Assembly: GCF_015352955.1 (NCBI RefSeq)
Contig: NZ_JACYOX010000001.1
Span: forward strand, 186,001 to 250,000
Origin: Noviherbaspirillum soli
Lineage (GTDB): Bacteria > Pseudomonadota > Gammaproteobacteria > Burkholderiales > Burkholderiaceae_D
Length of the DNA: 64,000 nucleotides
Reading direction: 5' to 3'
In this document: piece by piece, positions 38,880 to 48,860 of the stretch
Numbering within the stretch: position 1 is the first letter of the stretch
How the letters are laid out: every line of letters starts with the position of its first letter
Program-made: the position numbers and the translations under genes
The notes under the pieces: model-generated
Database searches by the model: none
What the model was told of the DNA's origin: nothing
The model's input: the letters and a program-made list of their open reading frames with translations, nothing else

Positions 38880-39244
38880 GCGCAAGAATCCTGATCGTCG
38901 ACGATGAACCGAACATCGTGCTGTCGCTGGAGTTCCTGATGGAACAGGCCGGCTTCGAGGTGGCCGTGGCGGAGGATGGCGAGGCGGCGCTGGCGCAGCT
39001 GGCTGCCTTCCGGCCGGACCTGGTCCTGCTGGACATCATGCTGCCCAGGCTGAACGGTTACGAGGTCTGCCAGCGCATCCGCGCCAACCCGGACTGGGCT
39101 CGCATCAAGGTCGTGATGCTGTCGGCCAAGGGCCGCGAACTGGAAGTCAGCAAGGGCCTGGCGCTGGGTGCAAACGCCTACGTGACCAAGCCGTTTTCCA
39201 CGCGCGAGCTGATCGCGCTGGTGCACAGCCTGCTGGCGCAGTGA
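38876..39244 (+). CDS. Single-domain response regulator of the acetate operon
   Basis: 122 residues, one receiver domain only: acidic pair VDDEPN, phospho-acceptor Asp in LVLLDIMLP (about residue 52), Thr/Ser switch VVMLSAKG and the Lys in VTKPFS. There is no DNA-binding or enzymatic output domain, unlike CrbR of gammaproteobacteria, which carries a LuxR-type domain. Overlaps the kinase gene by ATGA and the next gene by GTGA. It likely passes phosphate on or acts by protein contact. Confidence 0.93.
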
Positions 39245-41397
39245 CGGCAACCATGGCCGCGCCCGGCATCCCACCTCTGCAGCGGCGTTACCTGCTCATG
39301 CTGGCGCTGCTGTTTGCCGCCCAGCTCGGCATCGTCGCTGCCGTGCTGCTGCTGGCCGGGCTGGACATGGATGGCATCCAGCGCGCGGCCTTCCATCAGA
39401 CCCTGGGCCAGCAGGCCGGCATGCTGGCCGTGGCCGCGCTGATGCTGCTTCTGCTGCTGGCGCTGGCATTGAAGCGGGTCTTCGATCGCTGGCTGGCGCC
39501 CCTGGCCCGGCTGGCCGAGGAAGCCGCGCTGCTGCAGTCCAATCCCGCCCACCGCAGCGACATCGAGGGCGCGCCGCCGGTGCGGGAACTGGCGGGCCGC
39601 TTCAATGCGCTGGCGAGACAGCTGCAGGCGCTGCAGCAGGAAAGCCGTGACCGCGTCGACAGCGCGCTGCGTTCATTGGCGCAGGAACGCAACCGCCTGG
39701 CCGCGCTGATGGCCGACCTGGCGCTGGGCGTGGTGATGTGCAACCTGGAAGGCCGCATCCTGCTCTATAACAGCCATGCCAGCGCGCTGCTGGACAATGG
39801 CGACGGCGCCGCGCCCGGCCTGGGCCGCTCTGTCTTCGGGCTGATCGAGCGCGGCCTGATCGTGCATGCGCTCGAACAGCTGCAGCACAGGCTGCAGGAC
39901 CGCCGGGCCGGCGAAGCGACGCCTGTGCTGCATGAACTGCCGCGCGCGGCATTCGTGGCCGGCATGCCGGATGGCCGCATGATGCGCATGCAGATCGCGC
40001 CGGTGCTCGACGATGCGCAGGCGCTGTCGGGCTTCGTGCTCACCGTGGACGACATCAGCCGGCAGGCGCAGGCGCAGGACCGCGATGCGGCGCTTCTGGA
40101 GCGCCTGCTGCGGCAGGCGCGCGCCGGCGTTGCCAATATCCGCGCCGCTGCCGAAACGCTGGGCGCCTATGCCGACATGCCCGCGGAACGGCGCGGGCGT
40201 TTCATCGCGGCCATCGAGGAAGAGTCGCAGGCGCTCGCCGCCGCCATCGGTGAGGCGACCACGCAGCGCGAGGACGAGGCGTCGCGCAGCTGGCATCTGG
40301 AGGAAATGCGCGGCGACGACCTGCTGGCCCTGCTGCAGCGCAGGCTGGAAGGCCGTTCGCTGCAACTGAGTTCGCAGTCCCTGTGCGAACCGGCGCCTTG
40401 GCTGCAGGTCGACAGCTATGCGCTGACGCAGGCGCTGGCCCGGCTGGGCGCTGCCATCCTGCGCGAATGCGCCACCGGCCCGCTAGTGCTGCAACTGGGC
40501 GCCGACGGCCGGCTGGCCTGGCTGGAATATGTCTGGCAGGGCCACGCGCCGTCGCCGGCGCTGCTGCGCCGGTGGGAGGAGGAAGCGCCGGACGGCGGCG
40601 CCAGCCTGCAGTCGGTGGCACAGCGCCATGGCGGCGAAACCATGCTGCTCGACCAGGGAGGCAGGCTGCGCTGGCGCCTGCTGCTGCCTGCCCTGCTTGC
40701 CGGCGCGGCCCTGCCGCTGCCGCGGCCGAAGCCGTCGCGCCCCGAGTTCTATGACTTCGACCTGTTCGGCCAGGCCGGCCAGAATGCGGCGCTGGACGCC
40801 ACGCCGCTGTCGCGCCTGTCCTGCACCGTGTTCGACACCGAGACCACGGGCCTGGACCCGGGCGGCGGCGACGACATCATCGCCATCGGCGCGCTGCGCA
40901 TCGTCAACGGCCGCCTGCTGCGGCAGGAGCAGTTCGAACGGCTTGTGCGGCCGCGCCGGCCTGTCTCGCCGGCGTCGTTTGCAGTGCATGGCATCAGCGA
41001 CGACATGCTGCGGCACCAGCCGGGCAGCGTGGAAGTGCTGGCGCAGTTCCATCGCTTCGTGGAAGACACGGTGCTGGTGGCGCACAACGCCGCATTCGAC
41101 CTGCGCTTCCTGCGCATGCGGGAAGCCGAGGCCGGCGTCACCTTCGACCAGCCGGTGCTCGATACCCTGCTGCTGTCGCAGGCGCTGCATCCGAACCAGG
41201 CCGAGCACAGCCTGGAAGCCATCGCCGCCCGGCTCGGCGTGGCCGTGGTCGGCCGCCATACCGCCCTGGGCGACGCCATCGTGACGGCCGACGTGTTTCT
41301 GCGCATGCTGCCGCTGCTGGCCGAAGCCGGCATTGCCACGCTGGGCCAGGCGCGCGAGGCGGCGCGGCATACCCGCTATGCCCGGATCAACTATTGA
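39241..41397 (+). CDS. Membrane sensor fused to a DnaQ-type 3'-5' exonuclease
   Basis: 718 residues. Two transmembrane helices (about 18-42 and 60-80) are followed by a HAMP-like segment, a PAS-like domain (about 150-275), and a region resembling a histidine-kinase dimerisation part without a clear H-box. The C-terminal 190 residues are a DEDDh exonuclease related to the polymerase III epsilon subunit: Exo [12 protein letters not shown] (about 527), Exo [13 protein letters not shown] and Exo [14 protein letters not shown] all keep their acidic and His residues. GTG start at 39241 overlaps the receiver stop; ATG 39253 is an alternative. Polymerase-epsilon-like proteins recur next to actP and DUF294 genes, but what they degrade there is unknown. 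Confidence 0.88.
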   Translation: MTATMAAPGIPPLQRRYLLMLALLFAAQLGIVAAVLLLAGLDMDGIQRAAFHQTLGQQAGMLAVAALMLLLLLALALKRVFDRWLAPLARLAEEAALLQSNPAHRSDIEGAPPVRELAGRFNALARQLQALQQESRDRVDSALRSLAQERNRLAALMADLALGVVMCNLEGRILLYNSHASALLDNGDGAAPGLGRSVFGLIERGLIVHALEQLQHRLQDRRAGEATPVLHELPRAAFVAGMPDGRMMRMQIAPVLDDAQALSGFVLTVDDISRQAQAQDRDAALLERLLRQARAGVANIRAAAETLGAYADMPAERRGRFIAAIEEESQALAAAIGEATTQREDEASRSWHLEEMRGDDLLALLQRRLEGRSLQLSSQSLCEPAPWLQVDSYALTQALARLGAAILRECATGPLVLQLGADGRLAWLEYVWQGHAPSPALLRRWEEEAPDGGASLQSVAQRHGGETMLLDQGGRLRWRLLLPALLAGAALPLPRPKPSRPEFYDFDLFGQAGQNAALDATPLSRLSCTVFDTETTGLDPGGGDDIIAIGALRIVNGRLLRQEQFERLVRPRRPVSPASFAVHGISDDMLRHQPGSVEVLAQFHRFVEDTVLVAHNAAFDLRFLRMREAEAGVTFDQPVLDTLLLSQALHPNQAEHSLEAIAARLGVAVVGRHTALGDAIVTADVFLRMLPLLAEAGIATLGQAREAARHTRYARINY

Positions 41398-41433
41398 CGA
41401 TCGAGGCAGCAACCTTCGGCGGAACTCAGGACG

Positions 41434-42522
41434 ATGCAATCCACCGTGACCCCTTCCCGTTTTCCTTCACGTTTCATGCCGGATCTCCGGCGCCTGCTGC
41501 GCGACATTTCCCGCGCCGACCATGCCGGCCTGCGCCGCGCGGCCGATGCCGCCCGCGCGCTGGAGCATGGCCGGGCGCAGAGCGCACCGGCCGCCGCCCT
41601 GACCCGCGTGATTTCCGCCGTGTCGGACGCGCTGACCCGGCGCGCCATCGCGCTGGCCAGTGCCGACCTGCCGCCACCCGCCGCGCGCTGGTGCTGGATC
41701 GCGCTGGGCAGCGAGGGCCGCCAGGAGCAGACCTTCGTGTCCGACCAGGACAATGGCATCGTGTTCGACGACAGCGCCGATCCCGACACGCTGCGGCGGC
41801 ATCTGTTGCCGCTGGCGCGGCGCGTCAATCAGCTGCTGGACGAATGCGGCTTTGCCCTTTGCCCCGGCGGCATCATGGCCGGGAACCCGGAATGCTGCCT
41901 GTCTCTGCATGAATGGCGCGAACGCTTCGACGGCTGGATCAGCGAGGGCGATCCGCTGGCGCTGCTCAATGCCACGATTTTCTTCGACCTGCGGCCGCTT
42001 GACGGCGACCTGGCGCTGGCGCGCGCGCTGTCGGCATGGACCGTCCGCCGTGCCGCGGACAATCAGCGCTTCCTGTTCCAGATGGCCGACAACGCGCTGC
42101 GCCGCCGTCCGCCGCTGGGCCTGCTGCATCGCTTCGCGCCGGAAAAGTCAGGGCCGCATGCAGGCACCATCGACCTCAAGCACAATGCCGCCGCCCTGTA
42201 TGTGGATGCGGCCCGGGTGCTGGGCCTGGCCTGCGGCGCCGACGCCTGCGGCACGGTGGGCCGGCTGCGCATGGCGGCGCAGCGGCAATTGCTGCATCCG
42301 GCCGAAGCGGCCGACTGGGAAGGCAGCTTTCACTTCATCGCGCTGCTGCGCCTGAGGCTGCAGCAGCAGCGCTACCTGCGCGGCGAGCCGATGGACAACC
42401 ATCTGCGCCCCGACTCCCTGGAGGCTGGCGAGCGGCGCGCGCTGCTGCAAGCGCTGCGGGCGGCTGGGGCCATGCAGCAGCGGCTGTCGCAGCTGTTTCT
42501 TGGTGGTGGTTCGGGGCTGTAG
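41434..42522 (+). CDS. DUF294 nucleotidyltransferase-like protein
   Basis: 362 residues with the GlnD/DUF294 nucleotidyltransferase core: GSEGRQEQTFVSDQDNG carries the G-S and D-x-D metal-binding pattern (about 90-108). It is followed by the helical DUF294 C-terminal domain (LFQMADNALRRRPPLGLL, IDLKHNAAALYVDAARVLGL). The CBS and cNMP-binding domains often found before this core are missing. Start at ATG 41434; MPDL at 41476 is possible. Last gene of the acetate operon, 36 bases after the exonuclease gene. A regulatory nucleotidylation target is likely but unknown. Confidence 0.87.
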   Translation: MQSTVTPSRFPSRFMPDLRRLLRDISRADHAGLRRAADAARALEHGRAQSAPAAALTRVISAVSDALTRRAIALASADLPPPAARWCWIALGSEGRQEQTFVSDQDNGIVFDDSADPDTLRRHLLPLARRVNQLLDECGFALCPGGIMAGNPECCLSLHEWRERFDGWISEGDPLALLNATIFFDLRPLDGDLALARALSAWTVRRAADNQRFLFQMADNALRRRPPLGLLHRFAPEKSGPHAGTIDLKHNAAALYVDAARVLGLACGADACGTVGRLRMAAQRQLLHPAEAADWEGSFHFIALLRLRLQQQRYLRGEPMDNHLRPDSLEAGERRALLQALRAAGAMQQRLSQLFLGGGSGL

Positions 42523-42525
42523 CGT

Positions 42526-42811
42526 ATCGTTGCGATTGCTGACGGTACCGCGTGGGGAAGATGGACTTCGCCGTGATCGACGGTCCGGTGGAATGCCCCT
42601 TCGGGGTATTCCACCCTACGTCAGCTACGGAGCCAGCGCAGCGTTTTCTTGGCCATGCGTCGCGGCTGTCGCGGATCGTTGCGATTGCTGACCTTACCTC
42701 GTAGGGTGGAATACCCGAAGGGCATTCCACCGTGGGCGCTTGCACGCGCAGGGAAGATGGACGTCGCCGTGGTCGACGGTCCGGTGGAATGCCCCTTCGG
42801 GGTATTCCACC
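42526..42811. repeat. REP-like palindrome cluster, copies B, C and D
   Basis: Three palindromes of one family lie between the DUF294 and purine permease genes: B 42587-42615 (plus orientation), C 42705-42731 (inverted), D 42783-42811 (plus). Consensus GGTGGAATGCCCC ttc GGGGTATTCCACC, usually with CTACG beyond one end. The surrounding DNA is also duplicated: ATCGTTGCGATTGCTGAC occurs at 42526-42543 and 42675-42692, and GGGAAGATGGAC.TCGCCGTG precedes both B and D. The alternating orientation is the layout of BIME mosaics. Copy D ends 4 bases from the permease stop and could end both transcripts. Confidence 0.85.
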
Positions 42812-42815
42812 CTTG

Positions 42816-44114
42816 TCAGCTACCGAGCCAGATCAGCTTGAACAGGAAGACCCCGGCGATGATCCAGACGATGACCTTGACCTCGCGCGCCCTGCCGGTC
42901 AGCAGCTTCAGCGCCGCATAGGTGATGAAGCCGAATGCCACGCCCTCGGCGATGGAGAAGGTGAAGGGCATGGTTAGCGCGGTCACCGCGGCCGGCACGC
43001 TCTCGGTGGTGTCGGTCCAGTCGACATGCACCAGGTCCTGCAGCATCAGGCAGGCAACGTAGAGCAGCGCCGGCGCAGTGGCATAGGCCGGTACCACGCC
43101 GGCCAGCGGCGCGAAGAACAGGCACAGCAGGAACAGCGCGGCCACGGCCACCGCCGTCAGGCCGGTGCGGCCGCCGGCCTGCACGCCGGCGGCGCTTTCC
43201 ACATAGGCCGTGGTGCTGGAGGTGCCCAGGAAGGAACCGGCGACGATGGCGGTGCTGTCGGCCAGCAGCGCCTTGTTCAGGCGTTCCATCTTGCCGTTCT
43301 TCAGCAGGCCGGCGCGGTTGGCCACGCCCATCAGCGTGCCGGTGGCGTCGAACAGCTCGACCAGGAAAAACACCAGCACCACATTCAGGATGCCGAAGGA
43401 AAGGATGCCCATGATGTCGAGCTTGAACAGGGTCGGCGTCATCGACGGCGGCATCGACACCACGCCGCCGAACTTGTTATCTGCAAACACAAAGCTCAGC
43501 AGGGTCACGGCCAGGATGCCGATCAGGATGGCGCCGCGCACCCGCAGCCGGTCCAGCGCCACGATCAGCAGGAAGCCGACCACGGCCAGCACGGCCGATG
43601 GCTTGTGCAGGTCGCCCAGGCCGACCAGCGTGGCCGGATTGGCCACCACGATGCCGGCGCTCTTCAGCGAAATCAGGCCGAGGAACAGGCCGATGCCGAC
43701 GGTGATGGCGGTGCGCATCGATGGCGGGATGCCGTTGACGATCTGCTCCCGCAGGCGGAACACGCTGACCAGGATGAACAGGCAGCCGGAGATGAACACC
43801 GCACCCAGCGCGGCCTGCCAGGAGATCTTCATGCCCAGCACGACGGTATAGGCGAAATAGGCATTGAGCCCCATGCCGGGCGCCAGCGCCATCGGGTAGT
43901 TGGCATACAGGCCCATGATCAGCGTGCCCAGCGCGGCGGCCAGGCAGGTGGCGACGAACACCGCGTCCTTGGGCATGCCGGCGTCGCCCAGGATGGCCGG
44001 ATTGACGAACACGATGTAGGCCATGGTCAGGAAGGTGGTCAGCCCGGCCAGCAGCTCGGTGCGCACGTCGGTGCCGTTTTCCTTCAGTTTGAAATAGTTT
44101 TCCAGCAGCGCCAC
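42816..44114 (-). CDS. NCS2-family purine permease (guanine/hypoxanthine type)
   Basis: 432-residue inner-membrane permease of the AzgA/GhxP branch of NCS2 transporters, proton-linked uptake of adenine, guanine or hypoxanthine. Signatures: MALLENYFKLKENGTDVRTE start, MAYIVFVNPAIL, PMALAPGMGLNAYFAYTVV and GTSSTTAYVESAAGVQAGGR, with about 12-14 helices. Substrate within the purines cannot be decided here. Monocistronic; a REP palindrome lies directly beyond the stop. Confidence 0.92.
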   Translation of the reverse strand: MALLENYFKLKENGTDVRTELLAGLTTFLTMAYIVFVNPAILGDAGMPKDAVFVATCLAAALGTLIMGLYANYPMALAPGMGLNAYFAYTVVLGMKISWQAALGAVFISGCLFILVSVFRLREQIVNGIPPSMRTAITVGIGLFLGLISLKSAGIVVANPATLVGLGDLHKPSAVLAVVGFLLIVALDRLRVRGAILIGILAVTLLSFVFADNKFGGVVSMPPSMTPTLFKLDIMGILSFGILNVVLVFFLVELFDATGTLMGVANRAGLLKNGKMERLNKALLADSTAIVAGSFLGTSSTTAYVESAAGVQAGGRTGLTAVAVAALFLLCLFFAPLAGVVPAYATAPALLYVACLMLQDLVHVDWTDTTESVPAAVTALTMPFTFSIAEGVAFGFITYAALKLLTGRAREVKVIVWIIAGVFLFKLIWLGS

Positions 44115-44310
44115 GGCGGTCTCCAGGTCTGATTGTTGTGGCCCGGCGGATCAGCAACGCGGGCATCTTCGGATGGCCACGACGATAGCGCACCGGAGCC
44201 CCCGCCATATTGCGGCACAGCGATATTGGGTATGCGTTTTCAGTGATAACGGGTATCACCGGAACCAATGATGCGCAGCGCTCCCTTCCGCCGCGGCGGG
44301 CGGGATCGGA

Positions 44311-44574
44311 TCAGGCCTGGCCGCCGGTGGCGCGGGCGAGCTTGACGTTGAGGACGAAGTTTTCCAGCGTCAGCTTGGCGATCGAGGACACCACGATGTA
44401 GTCGCGCTCGCGGTCCGGCATGGGGCGGATGTTTTCCTCGTAGTGCCCGACCACGGAAGACGCGATCAGGCGGGTGGCGTCTTCCTCGTCGATGTTGAGC
44501 ATGCCCCAGTCGATCGGGTCGGCAAGCTCGATTTCCCTGATCAGTTCCTCCACTGTCTTCAAGTCGATGGCCAT
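44311..44574 (-). CDS. Conserved-looking small acidic protein, unknown function
   Basis: 87 residues, no signal or membrane segment. It is amphipathic and acidic at the start (MAIDLKTVEELIREIELADP) with IDEEDATRLIASSVVGHYEE in the middle. A good ribosome site GAAAGGAAAGC precedes the ATG at 44574, and the composition matches neighbouring genes, so it is probably real. I recognise no family. It follows its own promoter region of about 200 bases shared with the divergent gene at 44789. Confidence 0.65.
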   Translation of the reverse strand: MAIDLKTVEELIREIELADPIDWGMLNIDEEDATRLIASSVVGHYEENIRPMPDRERDYIVVSSIAKLTLENFVLNVKLARATGGQA

Positions 44575-44788
44575 TGCTTTCCTTTCAGTGAAGCAGCGGC
44601 GGATGCCGTCGCTGCTTCATCTTACCCGCCGCCGGCGCATGCCGGAACCGATGCCGCGGCCAGACCGATGGCGGCGGGATAGATTCAGAACAGGGTCCAT
44701 GCATTTTTTGGACTGCGCGAGGGGAATCCCGGTGTCGGGACATGGTCCAACGATTATGTTTATGAAAGTTTATGAAAGGAAAAAAACG

Positions 44789-45130
44789 ATGAAAAAAGAC
44801 CAGGAACCGCCAATGCCGGATGACAAGAGCACGATTTCCAGCAGTGGCGGCGAGAAGAGCGTGCGCGAGACCGGGACCCGGCCTTTCACCGTCGACCTGA
44901 CCAAGCCGGACGGCAAGGAGCAGGTGCCGCTGCAGCCCAACGACCGTGACGAGGTGCCGGGCGGCACCCAGTCCAGCGGCCCGCGGGAAGTGATGAAGCA
45001 GGCTTACAAGGACGTGGAACAGGGCCAGGTCGATACCGACCTGCGCGAACAGCGCGGCGTCGAGGCGACAGTGGACAAGCCTTTCACGCCGGCGGAAAAC
45101 ATGCCGCAGAAGAAGCACGGGCGTACCTGA
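44789..45130 (+). CDS. Hydrophilic, probably disordered protein
   Basis: 113 residues, rich in Lys, Asp, Glu, Pro, Gly and Gln with almost no hydrophobic core (TISSSGGEKSVRETGTRPFT, EQVPLQPNDRDEVPGGTQSS). Start chosen at 44789 because AGGA lies 8 bases upstream; an in-frame ATG at 44759 would add MFMKVYERKK. Its make-up resembles stress-related hydrophilins, but that is only a resemblance. Upstream of the Crp/Fnr gene without overlap. Confidence 0.6.
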   Translation: MKKDQEPPMPDDKSTISSSGGEKSVRETGTRPFTVDLTKPDGKEQVPLQPNDRDEVPGGTQSSGPREVMKQAYKDVEQGQVDTDLREQRGVEATVDKPFTPAENMPQKKHGRT

Positions 45131-45220
45131 GTCGCGCTCCAGGAACGGCAGGCACGGCGCCTGCCCTGCCCTTGCGGCAATGCCTGTTGTTCATCCAACC
45201 TAGCCGGACGATACATTGCC

Positions 45221-45943
45221 ATGGACATACCCACTTCGCCCGATGCCTGCGCCAACCATCTGCTTGCGCGGCTGTCAAAGTCGGAATACGCGAGTCTGTA
45301 TCCGCACCTCGAGTGGATTCCCTGCCCGCTGAAGGCGACCTTCTATCAGCGCGACCAGCCTATCGACCACGTCTACTTTCCGCTCAGCGGCGAGCATTCG
45401 GTGCTGGCCATCATGGAGAACGGCACCGCGGTGGAAGTCGGCACCGTGGGCAATGAGGGCTTTTCGCCGGTGGATATCCTGACCGGCAGTGAACAATCGC
45501 TGGAGACGGTCACCTGCCAGATCGCCGGCGATGCGCTGAAAATGCCGATCGCGCCATTCCTGGCGGCGATCGAGGCCAATACCGGATTGCGCAACCTGGT
45601 CTTCAGTTACCTGCGGGCCTATATGGCGCAGATAAGCCAGTCGGTCGCCTGCAATCGCCTGCATACCATCGAGGAGCGCTTCGCCAAGTGGCTGCTGATG
45701 AATCATGACCGGGTTCCCGGCGACGAGATCCACATTACCCAGGAATTCCTGGCCGATATGCTCGGCGTGCACCGCCCGAGCGTCAGCCTGATTGCCCGGC
45801 AGTTCCAGCAGCTCGGGCTGATCAAGTACAGCCGGGGACTGGTGACCATCCTGGACCGGCCGGGCATCGAGGATGTCTGCTGCGAATGCTATGGCGTGGT
45901 CAGGAAGCAGTTCGAGCGGGCGCTGGGCGTCGGGCGCGCCTAG
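45221..45943 (+). CDS. Crp/Fnr-family transcription regulator
   Basis: 240 residues: a cyclic-nucleotide-binding-like beta-roll (about 25-140, YQRDQPIDHVYFPLSGEHSV) and a C-terminal winged helix-turn-helix (about 165-225, ITQEFLADMLGVHRPSVSLI). The N-terminal domain lacks the RxE..R cAMP-binding pattern of Crp and the Cys cluster of Fnr, so the signal is unknown. This subgroup (ERFAKWLLMNHDRV, tail CCECYGVVRKQFERAL) is frequent in soil proteobacteria. No target site was identified. Followed by two REP palindromes. Confidence 0.88.
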   Translation: MDIPTSPDACANHLLARLSKSEYASLYPHLEWIPCPLKATFYQRDQPIDHVYFPLSGEHSVLAIMENGTAVEVGTVGNEGFSPVDILTGSEQSLETVTCQIAGDALKMPIAPFLAAIEANTGLRNLVFSYLRAYMAQISQSVACNRLHTIEERFAKWLLMNHDRVPGDEIHITQEFLADMLGVHRPSVSLIARQFQQLGLIKYSRGLVTILDRPGIEDVCCECYGVVRKQFERALGVGRA

Positions 45944-45958
45944 CGCATTTCCGCAAAT

Positions 45959-46075
45959 CGTAGGGTGCAATACCCGAAGGGCATTGCACCGCGCTCGCAT
46001 ACCGCAAATGTCATTGTCGAAGACCTTCCATGGTCCACGAATGGTGGAATGCCCCTCCGGGGTATTCCACCCTAC
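45959..46075. repeat. REP-like palindrome pair, copies E and F
   Basis: Copy E 45964-45990 (GGTGCAATACCCGAAGGGC..., inverted orientation, preceded by CGTAG) and copy F 46043-46071 (GGTGGAATGCCCC tcc GGGG..., plus orientation, followed by CTACGG). They lie between the Crp/Fnr gene and the katE terminator; the rest of 45944-46218 holds no supported gene. Confidence 0.82.
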
Positions 46076-46218
46076 GGCTGTCCGCCGTGGCGGTTTTCGA
46101 TCTGGTTGGCAGACCAAATCGATAGTTGCATTTTTAATGGGGCGCATAGCGTCTCATCGACCCGCCTGTTTTCGTGCGGCTGGGTCGGCAAGCGTCGCAC
46201 CCGGATTGCTTATATGTG

Positions 46219-46252
46219 AAAAACCCCGTCGCGGACATGCCGTGACGGGGTT
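46219..46252 (-). terminator. Rho-independent terminator of katE
   Basis: Read on the minus strand: stem AACCCCGTC / GACGGGGTT with a 13-base loop, followed by T-rich sequence (TTTTTCAC). It lies 43 bases beyond the katE stop. Confidence 0.75.
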
Positions 46253-46294
46253 GCGGTTCATCGAACCGTGCGTGACTGGCGCTTGCGTTCTGCC

Positions 46295-48712
46295 CTACAC
46301 CTTGGGCGCATTCACATCGCGCTTGGCCTGCCGATATCCCGCCAGCGCGGTCTTGAACTGCGCGAAGGCGGCGTCGGCGCCGCTTGCCTCGGCCAGGATC
46401 AGCGCATCATCCGCGCCGCCATCCGGCAGGCTGGACGGAATGCCGGCCTGCTGCAGCAAGGCCGACGCCCCGCCCAGCATCAGCATCGGCTTGCCGTGCC
46501 GGTACTGGTCGCGCAGGAAGTCCATCACATCGGGATCGCCCTTCCAGCCCTCGATGGCCGTCTCGCCCGATGGCACGATGACGGCGTCGTACAGCACCGC
46601 CGGCATGGCTTCCACCGAGACCTCGACATTTAGCGCATCGCCATCGACCGGCATCACCTGTCCAAGCAGAGGCCCGACCAGGCGCGGCACCGCGCCCTCG
46701 GTCAACAAGGCGGTGTAGAGACTGCGTATCGCCGACGCCTCGACGCCATTGGCCACCAGGAGCGCCACCCGACGGGTCTTGATGCTGCCGTCGCCCGGGA
46801 AGTGGGTGATCGACAGCGACGGCGACGGCGCGTAGGTCGGCAGCGCATGCGTTGCCAGCACCGGCGCGGCTTGCGGCAACGGAATGCCGATGCCGTCCGC
46901 CACGCCCTGCGCCAGCTCGTCGGCCACGTTCATCAGCAGCGATACCACCCGCTGCCGCACTGCCAGCGTCTGCACCCTGGTCAGCTCGAAGCGGAAGGCC
47001 TTGATGATGTGCTGCTTTTCGAAGGTGGTCTGGCTCTGCCAGAACAGCCGGGCCTGCGAATAGTGGTCGGCGAACAGTGCGGCCTTGCCGCGCACCTTGT
47101 CTTCAGCGATGTGCTCCGGAAAGCTGGTGAAACCGGCGCCATAGCCCGCCTGCGCCGGCGACCCGCCCGCCAGCGAATTGGGCTCGTACGCCACGCGGCC
47201 GCGATGGATGGCCTGGCGATGATGGCCGTCGCGCTGGTTGTTGTGCACCGGCGCCACCGGCGAGTTGATCGGAATCTCGTGGAAATTCACGCCGCCCAGG
47301 CGGGTGATCTGGGTGTCGAGATAGGAATGGATGCGGCCATGCAGCAGCGGGTCGTTGCTGAAGTCGATGCCCGGCACCACGTGCGCCACGCAGAAGGCCA
47401 CCTGCTCGGTCTCGGCGAAGAAGTTGTCCGGGTTGCGGTTCAGCACCATCTTGCCCACCGGGGTCAGCGGCACCAGTTCCTCCGGAATGAGCTTGGTGGA
47501 GTCCAGGACGTCGAAGCCGAATCCGTCGGCTTCCTGCTCGGTGAAGACCTGCAGCGCCAGTTCATATTCCGGGAAAGCGCCGGCTTCGATCGCTTCCCAC
47601 AGGTCGCGGCGATGGAAGTCGGGGTCCGCGCCGGAAATCTTGACCGCCTCTTCCCATACCAGCGAGCGGGTGCCGGCGATCGGCGTCCAGTGGAATTTCA
47701 CGAACACCGACTGGCCCTCCGCATTCACCATCCGATAGGTATGCACGCCAAAGCCCTGCATCATGCGGTAGCTGCGCGGGATGGCCCGGTCGGACATCTG
47801 CCACAGCATCATGTGCGTGCTTTCCGGCGACAGCGAGGCGAAGTCCCAGAAGGTGTCATGCGCGCTGGCGGCTTGCGGTATGCCGTTATTCGGCTCGGGC
47901 TTGACCGCATGGACCAGGTCCGGGAACTTCATCGCATCCTGGATGAAGAATACCGGCATGTTGTTGCCCACCAGGTCCCAGTTGCCTTCATCGGTATAGA
48001 ACTTCACGGCGAAGCCGCGCACGTCGCGCGCGGTGTCGGTCGAGCCGCGCTCGCCGGCCACCGTCGAAAAGCGCACGAACACCGGGGTCTGCTTGCCGGC
48101 CTTGGCCAGCAGCGAGGCCCGGGTGATCTTCGAGAAATCGTCGTAGGCCTCGAAGTAGCCGTGGGCGGCCGAGCCGCGGGCATGCACCACCCGCTCGGGG
48201 ATGCGCTCATGATCGAAGTGGGTGATCTTCTCGCGCAGGATGAAGTCCTCAAGCGCGGTCGGCCCGCGCAGGCCGATCTTCAGCGAGTGCTGGTTGTCGG
48301 CAATCGGCACGCCCTGGTTGGTGGTTAGGATCTGGCCAGTCGAATCGGTGCGTACCCGGTCCAGCGGGTCCGCCACCGGGCTTTCGCCTTGCGGTGGCAC
48401 GCCCTTGCCGACCTTGTCCGACGCCTGGTTTTCCGATGTGGTGCTGGCGCCCGCCAACGCGCTGGGCGGCGTGACGGTGACGCCGGCCGCCGGCTTGCGC
48501 GCCGCTTCGCCATATTCGCTGCCCTTGGTCGGGTTCTGGGGCATTTCAGCCGCCAGCGCCTGGCTGGCCGTCATTTTCTCCAGCAGGCGCTCCTTCTGCC
48601 TCTCCTTGCTCTGCAAGGTCTGCGGCGCAGTGCCGGTCGATGGCGCCGACACCGTGGCGAGGATGGAACCCGCGCCTTCGTCTGCGCCCTTCTTGTTCTT
48701 CTTTGTTGCCAT
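46295..48712 (-). CDS. katE: Large-subunit catalase HPII
   Basis: Clade 2 heme catalase of 805 residues that breaks down hydrogen peroxide in the cytoplasm. An N-terminal extension of about 130 residues precedes the catalase core: active-site His in [17 protein letters not shown], Asn in [14 protein letters not shown] and heme-ligand Tyr in [15 protein letters not shown]. The last ~150 residues form the DJ-1/class-I-amidotransferase-like domain typical of HPII ([20 protein letters not shown]). Alone in its transcript, with a terminator. Often under stationary-phase control; no sigma-S promoter was assigned. Confidence 0.96.
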   Translation of the reverse strand: MATKKNKKGADEGAGSILATVSAPSTGTAPQTLQSKERQKERLLEKMTASQALAAEMPQNPTKGSEYGEAARKPAAGVTVTPPSALAGASTTSENQASDKVGKGVPPQGESPVADPLDRVRTDSTGQILTTNQGVPIADNQHSLKIGLRGPTALEDFILREKITHFDHERIPERVVHARGSAAHGYFEAYDDFSKITRASLLAKAGKQTPVFVRFSTVAGERGSTDTARDVRGFAVKFYTDEGNWDLVGNNMPVFFIQDAMKFPDLVHAVKPEPNNGIPQAASAHDTFWDFASLSPESTHMMLWQMSDRAIPRSYRMMQGFGVHTYRMVNAEGQSVFVKFHWTPIAGTRSLVWEEAVKISGADPDFHRRDLWEAIEAGAFPEYELALQVFTEQEADGFGFDVLDSTKLIPEELVPLTPVGKMVLNRNPDNFFAETEQVAFCVAHVVPGIDFSNDPLLHGRIHSYLDTQITRLGGVNFHEIPINSPVAPVHNNQRDGHHRQAIHRGRVAYEPNSLAGGSPAQAGYGAGFTSFPEHIAEDKVRGKAALFADHYSQARLFWQSQTTFEKQHIIKAFRFELTRVQTLAVRQRVVSLLMNVADELAQGVADGIGIPLPQAAPVLATHALPTYAPSPSLSITHFPGDGSIKTRRVALLVANGVEASAIRSLYTALLTEGAVPRLVGPLLGQVMPVDGDALNVEVSVEAMPAVLYDAVIVPSGETAIEGWKGDPDVMDFLRDQYRHGKPMLMLGGASALLQQAGIPSSLPDGGADDALILAEASGADAAFAQFKTALAGYRQAKRDVNAPKV

Positions 48713-48860
48713 GATGATTGCCTCGTAGGTAAGCGTCCCGCGCCTGCCTGTAAGCGGCAGCGGGAACGGAAATGGGTTGAGGAGGAAGTCGACGGGTCCG
48801 GGCGGCCGTCATTCAGGCTGGAATTGCAAAGGACTGGCTGCCGGGATCGAACCCATGCAC

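Noticed and set aside
42526-42811. Repeats spaced like a short CRISPR array
   Set aside because: Only three palindromes in alternating orientation with unequal spacing and duplicated flanks; no cas genes. It fits a REP/BIME mosaic.
48830-48860. A tRNA T-arm-like string on the minus strand (GGGTTCGATCCC) in the gap before katE
   Set aside because: The bases around the TTCGATC loop do not form a 5-bp T stem and no acceptor, D or anticodon arms fit.
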